The position numbers were made by a program, and so were the translations under genes. Below, piece after piece: positions 1 through 13,261 of a stretch of 64,000 nt of DNA; the first letter of the stretch is position 1, and each line of letters opens with the position of its first letter. The notes under the pieces are model-generated. The model made no database searches, was not told where the DNA came from, and saw only the letters and a list, made by a program, of their open reading frames with translations. The DNA is from an uncultured Bacteroidales bacterium (lineage in GTDB: Bacteria; Bacteroidota; Bacteroidia; Bacteroidales; Bacteroidaceae), in NCBI GenBank assembly GCA_902798685.1, contig CADBXO010000002.1, forward strand, positions 1 through 64,000, given 5' to 3'.

Positions 1-138
1 CTTGTCAAACTGCTCCAGATCCTCAATGCGGAACTTGTCATTACGAACTACTGTCACACTTGCTCCGAGCTCCTTGAGCAGGTGGCTCAGATTGTATGTG
101 AATGAGTCATAATTGTCTATTATTACGGTCTTTATCAT
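1..138 (-). CDS. trpG: Anthranilate synthase component II (glutamine amidotransferase), N-terminal 46 residues only
   Basis: Only the first 46 codons lie in the window; the gene runs off the left edge. The visible start reads [17 protein letters not shown], the conserved opening of the TrpG/PabA class I glutamine amidotransferase family (DNYDSFTYNL). The catalytic Cys-His-Glu triad lies beyond the edge. TrpG supplies ammonia from glutamine to TrpE, in the first step of tryptophan synthesis in the cytosol. Its ATG overlaps the TGA of trpE in an ATGA arrangement, so the two subunits are probably translationally coupled. PabA for folate is the alternative, but the trpB-trpE context favours TrpG. 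Confidence 0.93.
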   Translation of the reverse strand, partial: MIKTVIIDNYDSFTYNLSHLLKELGASVTVVRNDKFRIEDLEQFDK

Positions 139-1535
139 AACTTCTCTGCCATTTGGATAGCCTTGCGCAGGGCGCCCAGCTTGTTGTTAACCTCCTGTAA
201 TTCATACTCTACGTCGCTCTTGGCAACTATGCCGCCTCCGGCCTGGAACCACAGCTCACCGTTACGGCTCACAAAGGTGCGGATGGTGATGGCCTGGTTC
301 AAATCACCGTTAAAGCCTATAAAGCCGATGCATCCGCCGTAGGCACCGCGGTTGTGCGGCTCATACTCGCTGATAAGCTGCATGGCACGTACCTTGGGGG
401 CGCCGCTGAGTGTACCGGCCGGGAAAGTGTCGATGAATGCCTTTACAGGGTCGGCATTATCGTCCAACTCTCCCGATACCCGGCTCACCAGGTGAATTAC
501 ATGGCTGTAGTATTGCATATCCTTGTAGAAGTCTATGTGCACGTTATGGCAGTTGCGGCTCAGGTCGTTACGGGCCAGATCAACCAGCATCACGTGCTCG
601 GCGTTCTCCTTAGGATCATTCTTCAGGTAAAGTGCGTTCTCACGGTCCTGCTCGGCGTTTCCGGTACGCTTGGTGGTACCTGCAATCGGGTCGATGTATG
701 CCTGACGGCCTGCTATGCGGCAGTGAGTCTCAGGGCTTGAACCGAATATGCGGAATCCGCCAAAGTCAAAGTAGAACAGGTACGGACTGGGATTGATGCT
801 TCTCAAGGCACGGTACAGCTGGAAGTCATCACCGGTGTATGACTGCTTGAAACGTCTTGAGAGCACAATCTGGAATACGTCACCGCGCTTGCAGTGAGCA
901 ATGCCGCGGCGTATGTTCTCGCGGTGTTCATCATCGGTCAGGGTGCTGGTGCAGTCACCTACGGCACGGAATCCGAATGTGCGGAATGTATGTGAACTGA
1001 GGCTGTGCTCAAACTTGTCAAGTGAGCTCTTCTCGCCTTCGCCCAACAACTCAATGAGAGTCAGTTCATTGCTGTAATGGTCAAATACGGCGATGCTCTT
1101 GAACAGGGTGTATTGCATATCGGCCGCATCGTTCTCCTTCTGGGTCTCGTCCTTGATGTTTATGTTCTCAAAGTAGCGTACGGCGTTGAATGTGGTGAAT
1201 CCGTACAGACCGCAGTAGTTGCTGCCGTCACCCTCTATGCTGAAATGGCCAAGGAATTCATTTATGAGTCTGGCAGCGTCATAATCGGCACTGATGGCGT
1301 GCTCCTGCGTGGTTCCGTCGGGCAGCAGCATGGTGCCTACTCCATGGGCAATGCTGACAGTGGCAATGGGATTGATGGCAATGAATGACTTGGAATTCTC
1401 TACTCCGTGGTAATCAGAGCTTTCCATGAGTACGCTCTGTGAGTAGAGGTCACGTACATTGAGATATGCCGTAACGGGAGTAAGCAGGTCACCTGCCACT
1501 TTACGGCTGGCTGTAAGGTATTTAAATTGCTTCAT
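135..1535 (-). CDS. trpE: Anthranilate synthase component I
   Basis: The 466-residue protein converts chorismate plus ammonia to anthranilate in the cytosol, with TrpG as partner. Chorismate-binding motifs are visible: [12 protein letters not shown] near residue 285, a [19 protein letters not shown] stretch, GTLSGAPK near 375, and [11 protein letters not shown] near 400. An N-terminal LMES at about residues 36-39 matches the LLES tryptophan feedback-inhibition motif, which argues for TrpE rather than PabB. The length is normal. The start ATG overlaps the end of trpB by 14 bp and the stop overlaps the trpG start, so all three genes sit in one operon under the attenuator upstream of trpB. Confidence 0.96.
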   Translation of the reverse strand: MKQFKYLTASRKVAGDLLTPVTAYLNVRDLYSQSVLMESSDYHGVENSKSFIAINPIATVSIAHGVGTMLLPDGTTQEHAISADYDAARLINEFLGHFSIEGDGSNYCGLYGFTTFNAVRYFENINIKDETQKENDAADMQYTLFKSIAVFDHYSNELTLIELLGEGEKSSLDKFEHSLSSHTFRTFGFRAVGDCTSTLTDDEHRENIRRGIAHCKRGDVFQIVLSRRFKQSYTGDDFQLYRALRSINPSPYLFYFDFGGFRIFGSSPETHCRIAGRQAYIDPIAGTTKRTGNAEQDRENALYLKNDPKENAEHVMLVDLARNDLSRNCHNVHIDFYKDMQYYSHVIHLVSRVSGELDDNADPVKAFIDTFPAGTLSGAPKVRAMQLISEYEPHNRGAYGGCIGFIGFNGDLNQAITIRTFVSRNGELWFQAGGGIVAKSDVEYELQEVNNKLGALRKAIQMAEKL

Positions 1536-2724
1536 AATCTATTTCGTCTTTATGTTTAAGGTATGTTGTAAGGTCTTTGTCACCGCGGCCGCTTACGGTA
1601 AGCACAACCACATCGTCTTTCTTGAACTTCATTTTAGGCAGCATAGCCAGCGCGTGGCTGCTTTCCAGAGCCGGGATGATACCTTCCAGCCTTGTCAGCT
1701 CAAAAGCGGCCTGGAGGGCCTCATTATCGTTCACAGCCATTACCTGTGCGCGTCCGGTCTTGTAGAGGTTGCAGTGGATAGGTCCTGTACCGGGATAATC
1801 CAGTCCGGCCGATATTGAATAAGGCTCGATAATCTGGCCGTCGGGGGTCTGCATCACCATGATACGGCTTCCGTGAAGGATTCCGGGAGTTCCTATCTCC
1901 ATCGAAGCGGCAGTCTGCGGGGTCTCAAGACCCATACCGCCAGCCTCTCCAAGAACAATCTTAACTCTCTCATCATCAATATAATGATATATGGTTCCCG
2001 CAGCGTTGCTGCCACCGCCTACGCAGGCCATCAGATAGTCGGGATAGTCACGTCCCTCCTTCTCCATCAGTTGCTCCTTGATTTCGGCCGATATCACACT
2101 CTGCAGACGGGCCACCATATCGGGATAAGGATGAGGACCTACGGTACTTCCAATGATATAGAATGTATCGGCAGGATGACAGCACCAGTCGCGTATGGCC
2201 TCGTTTGTGGCGTCCTTAAGGGTCTTGTTACCGCTGTGAACCGGCATAACCTCGGCACCGAGCATACGCATGCGCTCCACGTTCACTGCCTGACGCTCTA
2301 CGTCAAGCGCGCCCATATAAACCCTGCAGGGCATATTCATAAGGGCACATACGGTTGCAGTGGCCACTCCGTGCTGTCCTGCACCGGTCTCGGCAATGAT
2401 ACGGGTCTTGCCCATACGCTTGGCCAGCAGAATCTGACCGATGGAGTTGTTGATCTTGTGGGCACCGGTGTGGTTCAGGTCTTCACGCTTAAGATAGAGC
2501 TTGCAGCCGTATTTGGCGCTCATGCGTGATGCGTAATAAAGAGGACTGGGACGGCCTACGTAGTCACGCAGCAGAGCGTGGTATTCTTTTTTGAACTCCT
2601 CACTCTCAATGATGGGCAGGTAACTCTCCTTAAGTGTCTCAACTGTCTTATAGAGTATCTCGGGGATGTAAGCACCTCCGAACTCTCCGTAGTAACCGTT
2701 GCTGTCAATCTGATAAGTATTCAT
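1522..2724 (-). CDS. trpB: Tryptophan synthase beta chain
   Basis: TrpB joins indole and serine to tryptophan using pyridoxal phosphate. The PLP lysine lies in HTGAHKINN, the catalytic glutamate in ETGAGQHG, and the phosphate-binding glycine-rich loop in [11 protein letters not shown] place the start at the ATG giving [17 protein letters not shown] (400 residues). The alternative ATG eight codons upstream at 2746-2748 follows directly on the T-run of the attenuator terminator, leaving no room for a ribosome site. TrpB is the first gene of the operon, followed by trpE and trpG; trp operons beginning with trpB and continuing E, G are a Bacteroidetes arrangement. Expression should depend on the leader peptide described next to it. 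Confidence 0.96.
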   Translation of the reverse strand: MNTYQIDSNGYYGEFGGAYIPEILYKTVETLKESYLPIIESEEFKKEYHALLRDYVGRPSPLYYASRMSAKYGCKLYLKREDLNHTGAHKINNSIGQILLAKRMGKTRIIAETGAGQHGVATATVCALMNMPCRVYMGALDVERQAVNVERMRMLGAEVMPVHSGNKTLKDATNEAIRDWCCHPADTFYIIGSTVGPHPYPDMVARLQSVISAEIKEQLMEKEGRDYPDYLMACVGGGSNAAGTIYHYIDDERVKIVLGEAGGMGLETPQTAASMEIGTPGILHGSRIMVMQTPDGQIIEPYSISAGLDYPGTGPIHCNLYKTGRAQVMAVNDNEALQAAFELTRLEGIIPALESSHALAMLPKMKFKKDDVVVLTVSGRGDKDLTTYLKHKDEIDYEAI

Positions 2725-2749
2725 ATTGTTTGTTTTGATTATTTGCATG

Positions 2750-2783
2750 AAAAAAGGCCCTTCGTGAGTACCGAAGAGCCTTT
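2750..2783 (-). terminator. trp operon attenuator terminator
   Basis: Read on the minus strand, AAAGGC-T-CTTCG, a seven-base loop and CGAAG-G-GCCTTT form a strong stem followed directly by a run of T. It lies between the leader peptide and trpB. A competing pairing is visible: GAAGCC at 2811-2816, just after the leader stop codon, can pair with GGCTCTTC at 2773-2780, which is the 5' arm of the terminator. That gives a standard terminator/antiterminator switch. Confidence 0.9.
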
Positions 2784-2820
2784 GTATTTATGATTCATTT
2801 ATGGATATATGGCTTCTACC

Positions 2821-2877
2821 TCACGATTTTATGTATCCTGAGTTCTGCCACCACCAAAATGAAAGATGCATTGTCAT
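2821..2877 (-). CDS. trpL: trp operon leader peptide with three tandem Trp codons
   Basis: A 19-codon frame (ATG to TGA) encodes MTMHLSFWWWQNSGYIKS. Three consecutive TGG codons lie at 2848-2856. It sits between a -7 promoter motif and the attenuator hairpin of trpB. A ribosome stalled on the Trp codons would leave GAAGCC (2811-2816) free to form the antiterminator. A ribosome that reaches the TGA at 2821-2823 would cover GAAGCC and let the terminator form. This is ribosome-mediated attenuation as known for trp operons; the sequence fits it fully, though it is not tested here. Confidence 0.93.
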   Translation of the reverse strand: MTMHLSFWWWQNSGYIKS

Positions 2878-2906
2878 TTTTATGCTGTTTTGCTTGATTT
2901 GTGCTG

Positions 2907-2914
2907 CAAAGGTA
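2907..2914 (-). promoter_or_regulatory. Probable -7 promoter element of the trp operon
   Basis: TACCTTTG on the minus strand matches the Bacteroidetes -7 consensus TAnnTTTG. It lies 30 bp upstream of the leader peptide ATG. A TTTG occurs upstream, but only 15 bp away, shorter than the usual 18-20 bp, so the -33 element is uncertain. Confidence 0.6.
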
Positions 2915-2955
2915 TGCAAAAGGAAAATACAAAATGCTCTTTTTTGTTACTTTTT

Positions 2956-3567
2956 TTAGTCCGATAGTAACAACGGATTCAAAATTTCTGACAAACCGTC
3001 AGCCGTTCCGGGATAGACTATTCCTTTCATTCCCAATGCAATAGCAGCATTCACATTGTCCTTGCGGTCGTCAATAAATACGCACTCATCAGCTTTGAGA
3101 TTATACTTGGAAAGAAGCAGTTGGAATATCTCGGGCTCGGGTTTTGCCAGTTTTACGGAACTTGAAACTACGTAGTTGTCTATGCTGGCTAGGGTTTTGA
3201 AACGGCGGCGGGCTTCGACAAATGTCTCGGCAGGCCAGTTTGTGAGGCCATAGACCCCTACTCCTTTGGCTTTCAGGTCCTGGATTATCTCAAGCATACC
3301 CGGTATCTCGCCGTTGCACATCTCGAACCAACGGTCACGGAACATCGCTACGGCATCGGCATACTGCGGATATTCGGCCTGGAGCTCGGCTACGCACTTG
3401 TCCATATCCTCGCCACGGTCCATGCGGGTGAACCATTCACGGTTGCAGACGTTATCGGTAAAGAACCTGCATTTCTCCTCATCACCGCCAAAAACAGGCA
3501 GGAAGAGATATGCGGGATCCCAGTCAACAAGGACGTTCCCGTAGTCGAATATTACGTTTTTAATCAT
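2956..3567 (-). CDS. HAD family phosphatase (YihX-like)
   Basis: A 203-residue cytosolic HAD-superfamily hydrolase. Motif I is FDYGNV at residues 8-13 (nucleophile Asp9), with the DxGNV form typical of the YihX-like subfamily. Motif II is the threonine in YGLTNW, motif III the lysine in KLAKPEPE, and motif IV the acidic pair in VFIDDRKDNV. Such enzymes usually dephosphorylate small sugar phosphates or nucleotides; the substrate cannot be read from sequence. Its ATG overlaps the end of the upstream M23 peptidase gene by 8 bp, making it the last gene of the ligA-dapA-M23-HAD operon. Confidence 0.85.
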   Translation of the reverse strand: MIKNVIFDYGNVLVDWDPAYLFLPVFGGDEEKCRFFTDNVCNREWFTRMDRGEDMDKCVAELQAEYPQYADAVAMFRDRWFEMCNGEIPGMLEIIQDLKAKGVGVYGLTNWPAETFVEARRRFKTLASIDNYVVSSSVKLAKPEPEIFQLLLSKYNLKADECVFIDDRKDNVNAAIALGMKGIVYPGTADGLSEILNPLLLSD

Positions 3568-4830
3568 TTGATTGAATGTTATTTATGGTATCAATTTGCA
3601 AGCTATCAGGGACTGACAGTCCCACCATCTTCATGTAGTCACCCACAGCCTTGAGATACTCCGGCATATCATCCGGAGCAATGGGATCAACAGCAGGCAG
3701 ATCCATGCGCAACGGGTCAATGGCGGTGCCGTTCTTGAATACGCGGTAATCCAGATGGGGACCGGTTGCCGTACCTGTCATGCCTACATAACCTATCAAC
3801 TGGCCCTGCGATACGTGAGTGCCTACTGCTATACCCTTGGCAAAACCCTTAAGGTGCATATACTCTGTGGTATACGTGGAGTTATGCTTTATCTTAATGT
3901 AGTTGCCGCCGCCCTTGTTGTCCCAGGCACGGGCTGTAACCACGCCGTCACCTACTGAATATACCGGTGTGCCTGACGGAGCAGCGTAATCAACGCCGTG
4001 ATGGGCGCGTACAATCTTCTTGATGGGATGCAGGCGTGCATTCGAGAACTTTGAACTGATACGAGTATAACTCAGAGGCGCTTTCAGGAAGGCACGCCTA
4101 AGGCTGGTACCCTTCTCGTCAAAATACTCGCCGCGCTCATTGTGATATGTGTATCGGAAAGCGTAATGATCAGTTCCTGAAGTTATGAAATTGGCTGCCA
4201 GGATATTGCCTGTGGCCACACGTACGCTGTCCGCATACATCTCCTGGTAGTATACTGAGAACGAGTCACGCTTCTGGATTCCAAAGAAATCTATGGTCCA
4301 CGAATAGATATCGGCCAACATTCCGGCCAGGTCGGGGGCAGCCCCCTGCTCTATCATGGCGTTCCAGAGCGAAGTCTCGATGCTTCCGCTGATGTAGTTC
4401 AGCACAGTATCGACATCTATTGATGCGGTGTAGCTATAAATGCTGTCACTGAGTGAATAGACTGCGTAATCGGTCTTGTTTATGTCATATACAAAGAACC
4501 TTGCAGTGGCAATTGAATCCCGGTCACGCAGAATGTGATACGGCTTGCCGGACTGCATCTTGCGTACGCTCCATGTCTCCTGTGAGGCTCTTTCCAGATG
4601 GTAGATGGTCTGTGACGACACATCATAGCGGTACAGAATGGTGGAAAGCAGCTCGTTACGGCCTATGACGCCGTCAACGATATCGAGACTGTCAATGTTT
4701 ATTCCCCAGCGGTATACCGGCTCAGGTGCAAAGTATTCAGCCTCGGGTTCAGGTTCAGATACAACGGTGCTCTCTTTGCAGGATACTACAAACAGTACAA
4801 AGATAAGAATGAACAAACTCAGCAGTCTCT

Positions 4831-4834
<4 letters not shown>
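3560..4834 (-). CDS. M23 family metallopeptidase, predicted lipoprotein
   Basis: The 424-residue protein starts MKRLLSLFILIFVLFVVSC, a lipoprotein signal with lipobox VVSC, so it is probably anchored in the envelope. The C-terminal domain (about residues 255-380) is a peptidase M23/LytM domain. HHGVDY gives the first zinc ligands (His and Asp). The closing motif reads GPHLDYRV where the family norm is GPHLHFE, so the second His of HxH is replaced by Asp. M23 enzymes cleave peptidoglycan cross-bridges; with the substitution, activity is likely but not certain. It overlaps dapA by 4 bp (ATGA) and HAD by 8 bp, consistent with one operon with dapA, which makes a cell-wall precursor. Confidence 0.85.
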
Positions 4835-8501
<3,667 letters not shown>

Positions 8502-8502
<1 letters not shown>

Positions 8503-9434
8503 TGAAACTCCGTCTCCGTCAGTTCCTGGATTATGACGATACCTACTCCCTGAAAGGTATCGCAATGCTGATGATCATCATCGGCCATGCCTTCAACGGC
8601 TATCCCGGGACCGATACGGGATACTTCTATCCGGCATGGCTGGACTGCCTACATATGGAACTCTGGGCTGCAATGGGAGTATCAATTTTCTTCTTCCTGT
8701 CCGGTTACGGCATGTTTCTGGCTCTTGACAAACGTCAGGGCTCCATTGACATGAAGTATGTCCTGTCAAAGGTCAGAAAACTGTTTGTCCCCCTGCTGGT
8801 CTATTGGTGCGTGGAAATCGTGACACTGCTCATATTCAACCGCCAGGAACTTACCACGCACATTTTCAGGGAAATAATCACGTTCTCCATGCATCCTGAC
8901 ATTGAGAACTGGTTCTTCAAGGTGATCGTTCCCACATACGTGATCATGTTCGGCCTCTTTATGACCAAAATACCGAACAATGTCAGAGTGATACTGCTGT
9001 TTGCGCTCTCTCTGACCTACATGCTGGTATTCAGGAAAGCCGGATTCGGTCTGTGGTGGTACAACACAATACTAGCCCTACCCCTTGGAGCCCTGGTGGC
9101 TTACCGCAGGGAACTGTTTGAAAAGATACATCCGGTCATTGTCTGCCTGATATGCGCAGCGGTCATGGCATCAATCTATCTGTTCCACTTCAACTCCATA
9201 GTATTCAATGCCATAGCCCCGTTCCTGTTCATATACCTGATACGGCTGGTCAATATAAACAACAAGCTGCTGACCTTTATAGGAGTCAACAGCTTCCTGT
9301 TCTATTTCATTGAATGTCCTGTGCTGGACGAGATCGTACAGTTCTCTTACTCAAACTTCCCGCTCTACTGCCTCCTGGCAGTCTGCGTCACATATCTGAT
9401 CGTAAAGATAATCAGACTTGCAGTGCTCCGATAA
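8502..9434 (+). CDS. Acyltransferase family 3 membrane protein
   Basis: A 310-residue polytopic membrane protein with about ten hydrophobic segments. The N-terminal pattern [16 protein letters not shown], with a His after a hydrophobic stretch, is the signature of the acyltransferase 3 family (OafA, WecH, NodX relatives), which O-acylates surface sugars or other exported molecules. The substrate is unknown. It is translationally coupled to trmD through TAATG and ends 23 bp inside the 3' end of the convergent pyrD gene. The coupling with a tRNA methylase is probably only positional. Confidence 0.75.
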
Positions 9435-10323
9435 TCTCCTGCACTGAACTGAATCCGTGACGCTCCAGATAATCGGCTATTCCGTCAACCACTTTCTCAG
9501 ATATTGAAGGATCAATAAAGTTGGCTGTACCTATCTGTATGGCCGATGCACCCGCAAGCAGGAACTCAATTGCATCAGTTGCCGAGCAGATGCCTCCAAG
9601 TCCTATTACAGGTATCTTCACAGCCTTTGCAGTCTGCCATACCATACGCAGTGCAACGGGCTTTACGGCTGGTCCGCTCATACCGCCTGTAACGGTTGAG
9701 AGTATCGGACGGCGCTTCTCGGCATCGATTGCCATTCCCAGCATGGTGTTGATGAGCGATACGCTATCGGCGCCTGCACCCTCTACGGCACGGGCTATCT
9801 CAGTGATATCGGTCACATTGGGTGACAGTTTCACTATCAGAGTCTTGTCATATGCCTTACGTACGGCGCTTACGACCTGGGCGGCGCTCTCGGGATTGAC
9901 TCCGAACGCCATACCGCCCTGCTTTACGTTGGGGCAAGATATATTGAGCTCTATGGCAGGTATGTCATCAAGTGTATTGATGATGCTTGCTGTCTGAACG
10001 TAATCATCTATGCATGAGCCAGATACGTTCACGATGATAGCTGTTCCTATCTTCTGGACCTCAGGGTAGATATGGTCCACAAAATAGTCTACACCCTTGT
10101 TCTGCAGTCCTACGGCATTGAGCATGCCTGAAGGAGTCTCGGCCATGCGCGGATAAGGATTACCCTGACGCGGTGCGAGTGTGGTACCCTTGACTATAAT
10201 GGCGCCCAGACGGCTTATGTCCATAAAGTCAGCATATTCAGTGCCGTACCCGAATGTGCCTGATGCGGTCATTACGGGGTTCTTTAGCTCAAGTGAGCCT
10301 ATTTTTGTATTTAGTTGAACCAT
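9412..10323 (-). CDS. pyrD: Dihydroorotate dehydrogenase B, catalytic subunit
   Basis: The 303-residue FMN enzyme oxidises dihydroorotate to orotate in pyrimidine synthesis. The class 1B form is shown by Cys130 in [11 protein letters not shown] as the active-site base, with [10 protein letters not shown] and VGLQNKG also present, and by the neighbouring electron-transfer subunit pyrK, which it overlaps by 13 bp. The cytosolic heterotetramer passes electrons to NAD. The 3' end overlaps the acyltransferase gene on the other strand. Confidence 0.95.
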   Translation of the reverse strand: MVQLNTKIGSLELKNPVMTASGTFGYGTEYADFMDISRLGAIIVKGTTLAPRQGNPYPRMAETPSGMLNAVGLQNKGVDYFVDHIYPEVQKIGTAIIVNVSGSCIDDYVQTASIINTLDDIPAIELNISCPNVKQGGMAFGVNPESAAQVVSAVRKAYDKTLIVKLSPNVTDITEIARAVEGAGADSVSLINTMLGMAIDAEKRRPILSTVTGGMSGPAVKPVALRMVWQTAKAVKIPVIGLGGICSATDAIEFLLAGASAIQIGTANFIDPSISEKVVDGIADYLERHGFSSVQEIIGALQV

Positions 10324-11090
10324 TTCAGTCTTTCTATTTCAAAAACCGGACCCTCTTTACATACACACACGTTGCCCTGATCGGCCGTATCCTCTACACA
10401 GCACAGACAGGCGCCTATTCCGCAGGCCATACGATGCTCCAGCGATACCTCACAGGCTATCTCATGTTCCTTGGCCCAGAGTGCCACTGCTTTCAGCATA
10501 GGTGTGGGGCCGCATGCATAAATCCTGTCAAAATGCTCACTGTCAAGCAGAAGGCTGTGATTGGTTACAAAACCTTTCTCACCGGCCGATCCGTCCTCGG
10601 TTGTCATGAACAGGTCACCGTACTTCATGAACTCCTCCTTACGCAGGATAAGAGACTCTGTACGTCCTCCAAACAGGAATACGGGGCGGATTCCGTGCTC
10701 GGCAAACTCCTGTCCAAGGAACAGAAGCGGTGCCACACCTACTCCTCCGCCTATGAGCAGAGGCTTGGCCACATGGGTGCTGCGGTAACTGAAACCGTTA
10801 CCGAGCGGCAGCAGGACATTTACCTTCTCTCCCGCCTTGATATCTGCAAGTGAGCGGGTTCCTTCACCTACAATCTGGATCAGGAACTCTATAAGATTTT
10901 TATTACGATCAATGGAATGAATTGAAATAGGTCTGCGAAGCATAACCTTGGCTGACGGCACCTGGAGTTCAGCAAACTGTCCTGCAACCATCTCCGGAAG
11001 TTCTCCCGGATACTGCAGTGTCAGAAGCGTTGCTGCGGGGCCTATCATACGGTTGTCGGCTACAGTCAGATCCAACTGGAATTTCTTCAT
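10311..11090 (-). CDS. pyrK: Dihydroorotate dehydrogenase B, electron transfer subunit
   Basis: The 259-residue partner of PyrD carries FAD and a [2Fe-2S] cluster and moves electrons to NAD. RRPISI is the flavin-binding motif, GGGVGVAP the NAD-binding loop, and the cluster cysteines are in [12 protein letters not shown] plus a later Cys in [10 protein letters not shown] start it at MKKFQLDL; a longer reading from 11135 would run through the upstream terminator and promoter and adds no conserved sequence. It is first in the pyrK-pyrD operon. TACCTTCG at 11113-11120 (minus) is a near-consensus -7 element about 20 bp upstream of the ATG. Confidence 0.94.
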   Translation of the reverse strand: MKKFQLDLTVADNRMIGPAATLLTLQYPGELPEMVAGQFAELQVPSAKVMLRRPISIHSIDRNKNLIEFLIQIVGEGTRSLADIKAGEKVNVLLPLGNGFSYRSTHVAKPLLIGGGVGVAPLLFLGQEFAEHGIRPVFLFGGRTESLILRKEEFMKYGDLFMTTEDGSAGEKGFVTNHSLLLDSEHFDRIYACGPTPMLKAVALWAKEHEIACEVSLEHRMACGIGACLCCVEDTADQGNVCVCKEGPVFEIERLKWFN

Positions 11091-11122
11091 TATATAGCAC
11101 TTATTTACGCCGCGAAGGTAAT

Positions 11123-11152
11123 AAAAAAGGTGCAACCCCGAAAGGCTGCACC
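11123..11152 (-). terminator. Intrinsic terminator of the LRR lipoprotein gene
   Basis: On the minus strand GGTGCA ... TGCACC form a stem whose interior CC/GG adds further pairing, followed by TTTTTT. It sits 25 bp after the LRR gene stop and just ahead of the pyrK promoter, insulating the two. Confidence 0.85.
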
Positions 11153-11177
11153 CTGGTTAGTTATAGGTTATTCTTAA

Positions 11178-12104
11178 TTAGTATTCCTGAACATTCTTGA
11201 AGTCTCTCCACTCCAGAGTCCTTCTGTATCTCATAATCTGACCTCTGGGGACATAGAGCTTGGCACTTGCCTTAACCTCATCATCAAATACTGTGGGGCT
11301 GCAGTGAGGCGGCCACATACCGTGAGAGTTCACAAGCATCAGTTTGGGGCAGTTCTTGAAGGCATCCACACCCAAGATTCTGGTGTTGCCGCCCAACTCA
11401 ACCTCCTCAAGTGATGTGCAGTTCTTGAATGAGTTGTCACTGATAGCGGTTACAAAGTTACCGACGGTGATCTTCTTAAGGAATGCGTTGTCCATGAAGG
11501 CCTCTGTGCATATTATAGAGACATCCTCTGAGATAACGTATTCTGCAGTCTCCTTCTTGGCCGGATACTTGATAAGCATCCTGTTGTCCTTGCTGAAAAG
11601 AATGCCGTCAACATCCTTGTAAGACTGATTGTTCTCATTTACAGTGAATTTCCGGATGCCTGAGCAGCCCTTGAAGGCGTCATTTACAATGCGAAGAACG
11701 CTGTAGGGAATGTCAACTGATGTCACTTCGGTGCATCCGTAGAAGGCATTCTGGTCAATTTCCATTACGCGGAACGTAAAGTCATTATCCTCACCGGTAG
11801 TAATGAAAGAAGGAATGCTAATATCGCCCTTGTATGAGCTGGGGCCGTCATCAAAGTTCTTACGGCCGTTAGTTCTGTCCCATGTAAGGGTTACATTTCC
11901 AAAGTTGTCCAGAATCTTATAACACAAGGTGGTGCCGTTGTTGTAATTGACCGTAATGATCTGGTCCTCAACCTTAGCGTCGAGCTGTTTTACCAGCAAT
12001 GTCTGCCACACCTCCTTCTGATTCGTCTTTGATACTTCCTTGCTGCTACGGCAACCGGCCAGTACAAATGCTGTGATAGCTAAAACAAATAGATACTTCC
12101 TCAT
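11178..12104 (-). CDS. BspA-type leucine-rich repeat lipoprotein
   Basis: A 308-residue predicted lipoprotein: the signal MRKYLFVLAITAFVLAGC ends in the lipobox LAGC. Residues of about 110-300 carry BspA-like LRR_5 repeats, seen as recurring patterns such as IDQNAFYGCTEVTSVDIP, NDAFKGCSGIRKFTV and DAFKNCPKLMLVN. BspA-type proteins in Bacteroidetes are often surface-exposed and bind host or matrix proteins; no partner can be read here. Its own promoter and terminator make it a single-gene unit between an XRE regulator and pyrK. Confidence 0.85.
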   Translation of the reverse strand: MRKYLFVLAITAFVLAGCRSSKEVSKTNQKEVWQTLLVKQLDAKVEDQIITVNYNNGTTLCYKILDNFGNVTLTWDRTNGRKNFDDGPSSYKGDISIPSFITTGEDNDFTFRVMEIDQNAFYGCTEVTSVDIPYSVLRIVNDAFKGCSGIRKFTVNENNQSYKDVDGILFSKDNRMLIKYPAKKETAEYVISEDVSIICTEAFMDNAFLKKITVGNFVTAISDNSFKNCTSLEEVELGGNTRILGVDAFKNCPKLMLVNSHGMWPPHCSPTVFDDEVKASAKLYVPRGQIMRYRRTLEWRDFKNVQEY

Positions 12105-12132
12105 AGCTGTAATGTGTTTGTCCTTGTATCAG

Positions 12133-12164
12133 CAAATATAAACATCAAATTAAAAAAAATCAAA
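12133..12164 (-). promoter_or_regulatory. Bacteroidetes-type promoter of the LRR lipoprotein gene
   Basis: On the minus strand TTTG (12161-12164), a 20-bp spacer and TATATTTG (12133-12140) match -33 TTTG / -7 TAnnTTTG. The ATG follows 28 bp downstream of the -7 box. Confidence 0.75.
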
Positions 12165-12173
12165 AAATCCGTA

Positions 12174-12653
12174 TTATTTTTTTAAATCCGATGAAAATTT
12201 TTGATACGTGCCGTCGGCAAAGAACACTACAACCTCTTTTATCCTTTTATCCTTACTGGAAAAATCGCCCTCTGCAATGGGCTCAACATCCTTATTATTA
12301 CGTCTTTTGCGCTGTTTGGGAGGGTTTTCTTCCCCTCTGAGATTTGAATTTTCGGAAGAAATCCGTACATCGTCCTTAAAAAACAGACTCTCCATACCCG
12401 GCAGAAGGGGATAATCATCCTTGACAGGCTCATTCTGCTGAAGCTGAGGTATGGCCGATCCCTTTCCGTTCAGGAGCCATTCCAGCTCAACATCAGGGAA
12501 ACTGGCATGAATAGCCATTATTATCTTAAGGCTGGGCTCATTCCTGCCGCTCAGTATATGCTGAAGCGTTGCACGCTGCACCCCAATGGCATTTGCAAAC
12601 TGCGTTGGATTCAGATTCAACAGTTGCATCAATTCTTCAAGTCTCTCTCTCAT
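12174..12653 (-). CDS. XRE family HTH transcriptional regulator
   Basis: A 159-residue protein with an N-terminal helix-turn-helix of the XRE/Cro type (about residues 5-60): LNPTQFANAIGVQRATLQHILSG is the typical HTH with a recognition helix after the turn. The rest is polar and charged, with KQRKRRNNK in the middle and a short conserved-looking tail, and no known effector domain. It probably represses its own promoter: TACAAATGTA overlaps its -7 box, and more ACATTTGTA copies lie upstream. It is not obviously linked in function to the LRR gene downstream, which has its own promoter. Confidence 0.8.
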   Translation of the reverse strand: MRERLEELMQLLNLNPTQFANAIGVQRATLQHILSGRNEPSLKIIMAIHASFPDVELEWLLNGKGSAIPQLQQNEPVKDDYPLLPGMESLFFKDDVRISSENSNLRGEENPPKQRKRRNNKDVEPIAEGDFSSKDKRIKEVVVFFADGTYQKFSSDLKK

Positions 12654-12680
12654 AAGAAATGTGTCATTTTTTGTATCCGT

Positions 12681-12768
12681 TACAAATGTATCAATGAATT
12701 TTTATATCTGCAATAGAAAATTTGTATCAAACATTTGTATGCAACATTTGTAAACATCAAACATCTGT
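12681..12768. repeat. Cluster of ACATTTGTA repeats upstream of the XRE gene
   Basis: Four related nine-mers fall within 90 bp: TACAAATGTA at 12681-12690 (reverse complement of the motif), ACATTTGTA at 12731-12739 and 12744-12752, and ACATCTGT at 12761-12768. The same ten-mer TACAAATGTA recurs at 13135-13144. These are candidate operator sites for the adjacent HTH protein. Confidence 0.5.
12683..12714 (-). promoter_or_regulatory. Promoter of the XRE regulator
   Basis: On the minus strand ATTG (12711-12714), a 20-bp spacer and TACATTTG (12683-12690) fit the -33/-7 pattern. The -7 box is part of TACAAATGTA on the plus strand, which recurs elsewhere in this intergenic region. Confidence 0.65.
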
Positions 12769-13155
12769 CAACTGCCAGACTAGGATTTGCATATATCCAT
12801 GCCCTGGCAAGGGAACCAAGTTGGAATTTACTTTTGATAATCAGTATAAAGTGCTGAATATCTACTATGTATCACAACGCACAATGCTGCATGACAGCCA
12901 ATTTTGCAGTTTTGTATAAACAAATCCAAAACCCTACTCCATCAGTTTAGGTGTGGCCACATATACCTTCTCATTATCAGTATGTTATACTACGCATATC
13001 AATTCGTATAGATTTTTGCATAGTGATTGTGCCAGGAGATGACTCCGGCATGGACTGCAGATACCGCCTCTGTGATCATGACAGTTTATGACGAAATATT
13101 CGGCCTATACAAATGGAAAATGCGGCCGATTTTGTACAAATGTAATGGTTAATAA
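12769..13155. other. Gene-poor stretch between the XRE gene and the holA terminator
   Basis: About 390 bp without a convincing gene. It is A/T-rich. It holds one more TACAAATGTA (13135-13144) and a short direct repeat around 13100-13144 in which a cGGCC-type block is followed by tACAAATG twice. A 65-codon frame across 12722-12919 lacks a promoter, a ribosome site and recognisable sequence, and I do not call it. I see no RNA gene here. Confidence 0.5.
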
Positions 13156-13184
13156 AAATTAAAGGCCATCTTTTGGATGACCTT
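13156..13184 (-). terminator. Intrinsic terminator of holA
   Basis: On the minus strand AAGG-T-CATC, a five-base loop and GATG-G-CCTT form a hairpin (13162-13184) followed by TAATTTTTATT. It lies about 80 bp after the holA stop codon. The T-run is broken by AA, so termination may be partial. Confidence 0.65.
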
Positions 13185-13261
13185 CAATATGCTTGTTGCG
13201 CGAGATTTCAAAATTTGAAACAAATCTGCACAGTTGCCCGAAAAATTGAAATTTTGGAATT

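Noticed and set aside
12722..12919. A 65-codon frame on the plus strand in the gene-poor region
   Set aside because: No promoter, no ribosome site, no recognisable sequence, and it overlaps the repeated ACATTTGTA sites.
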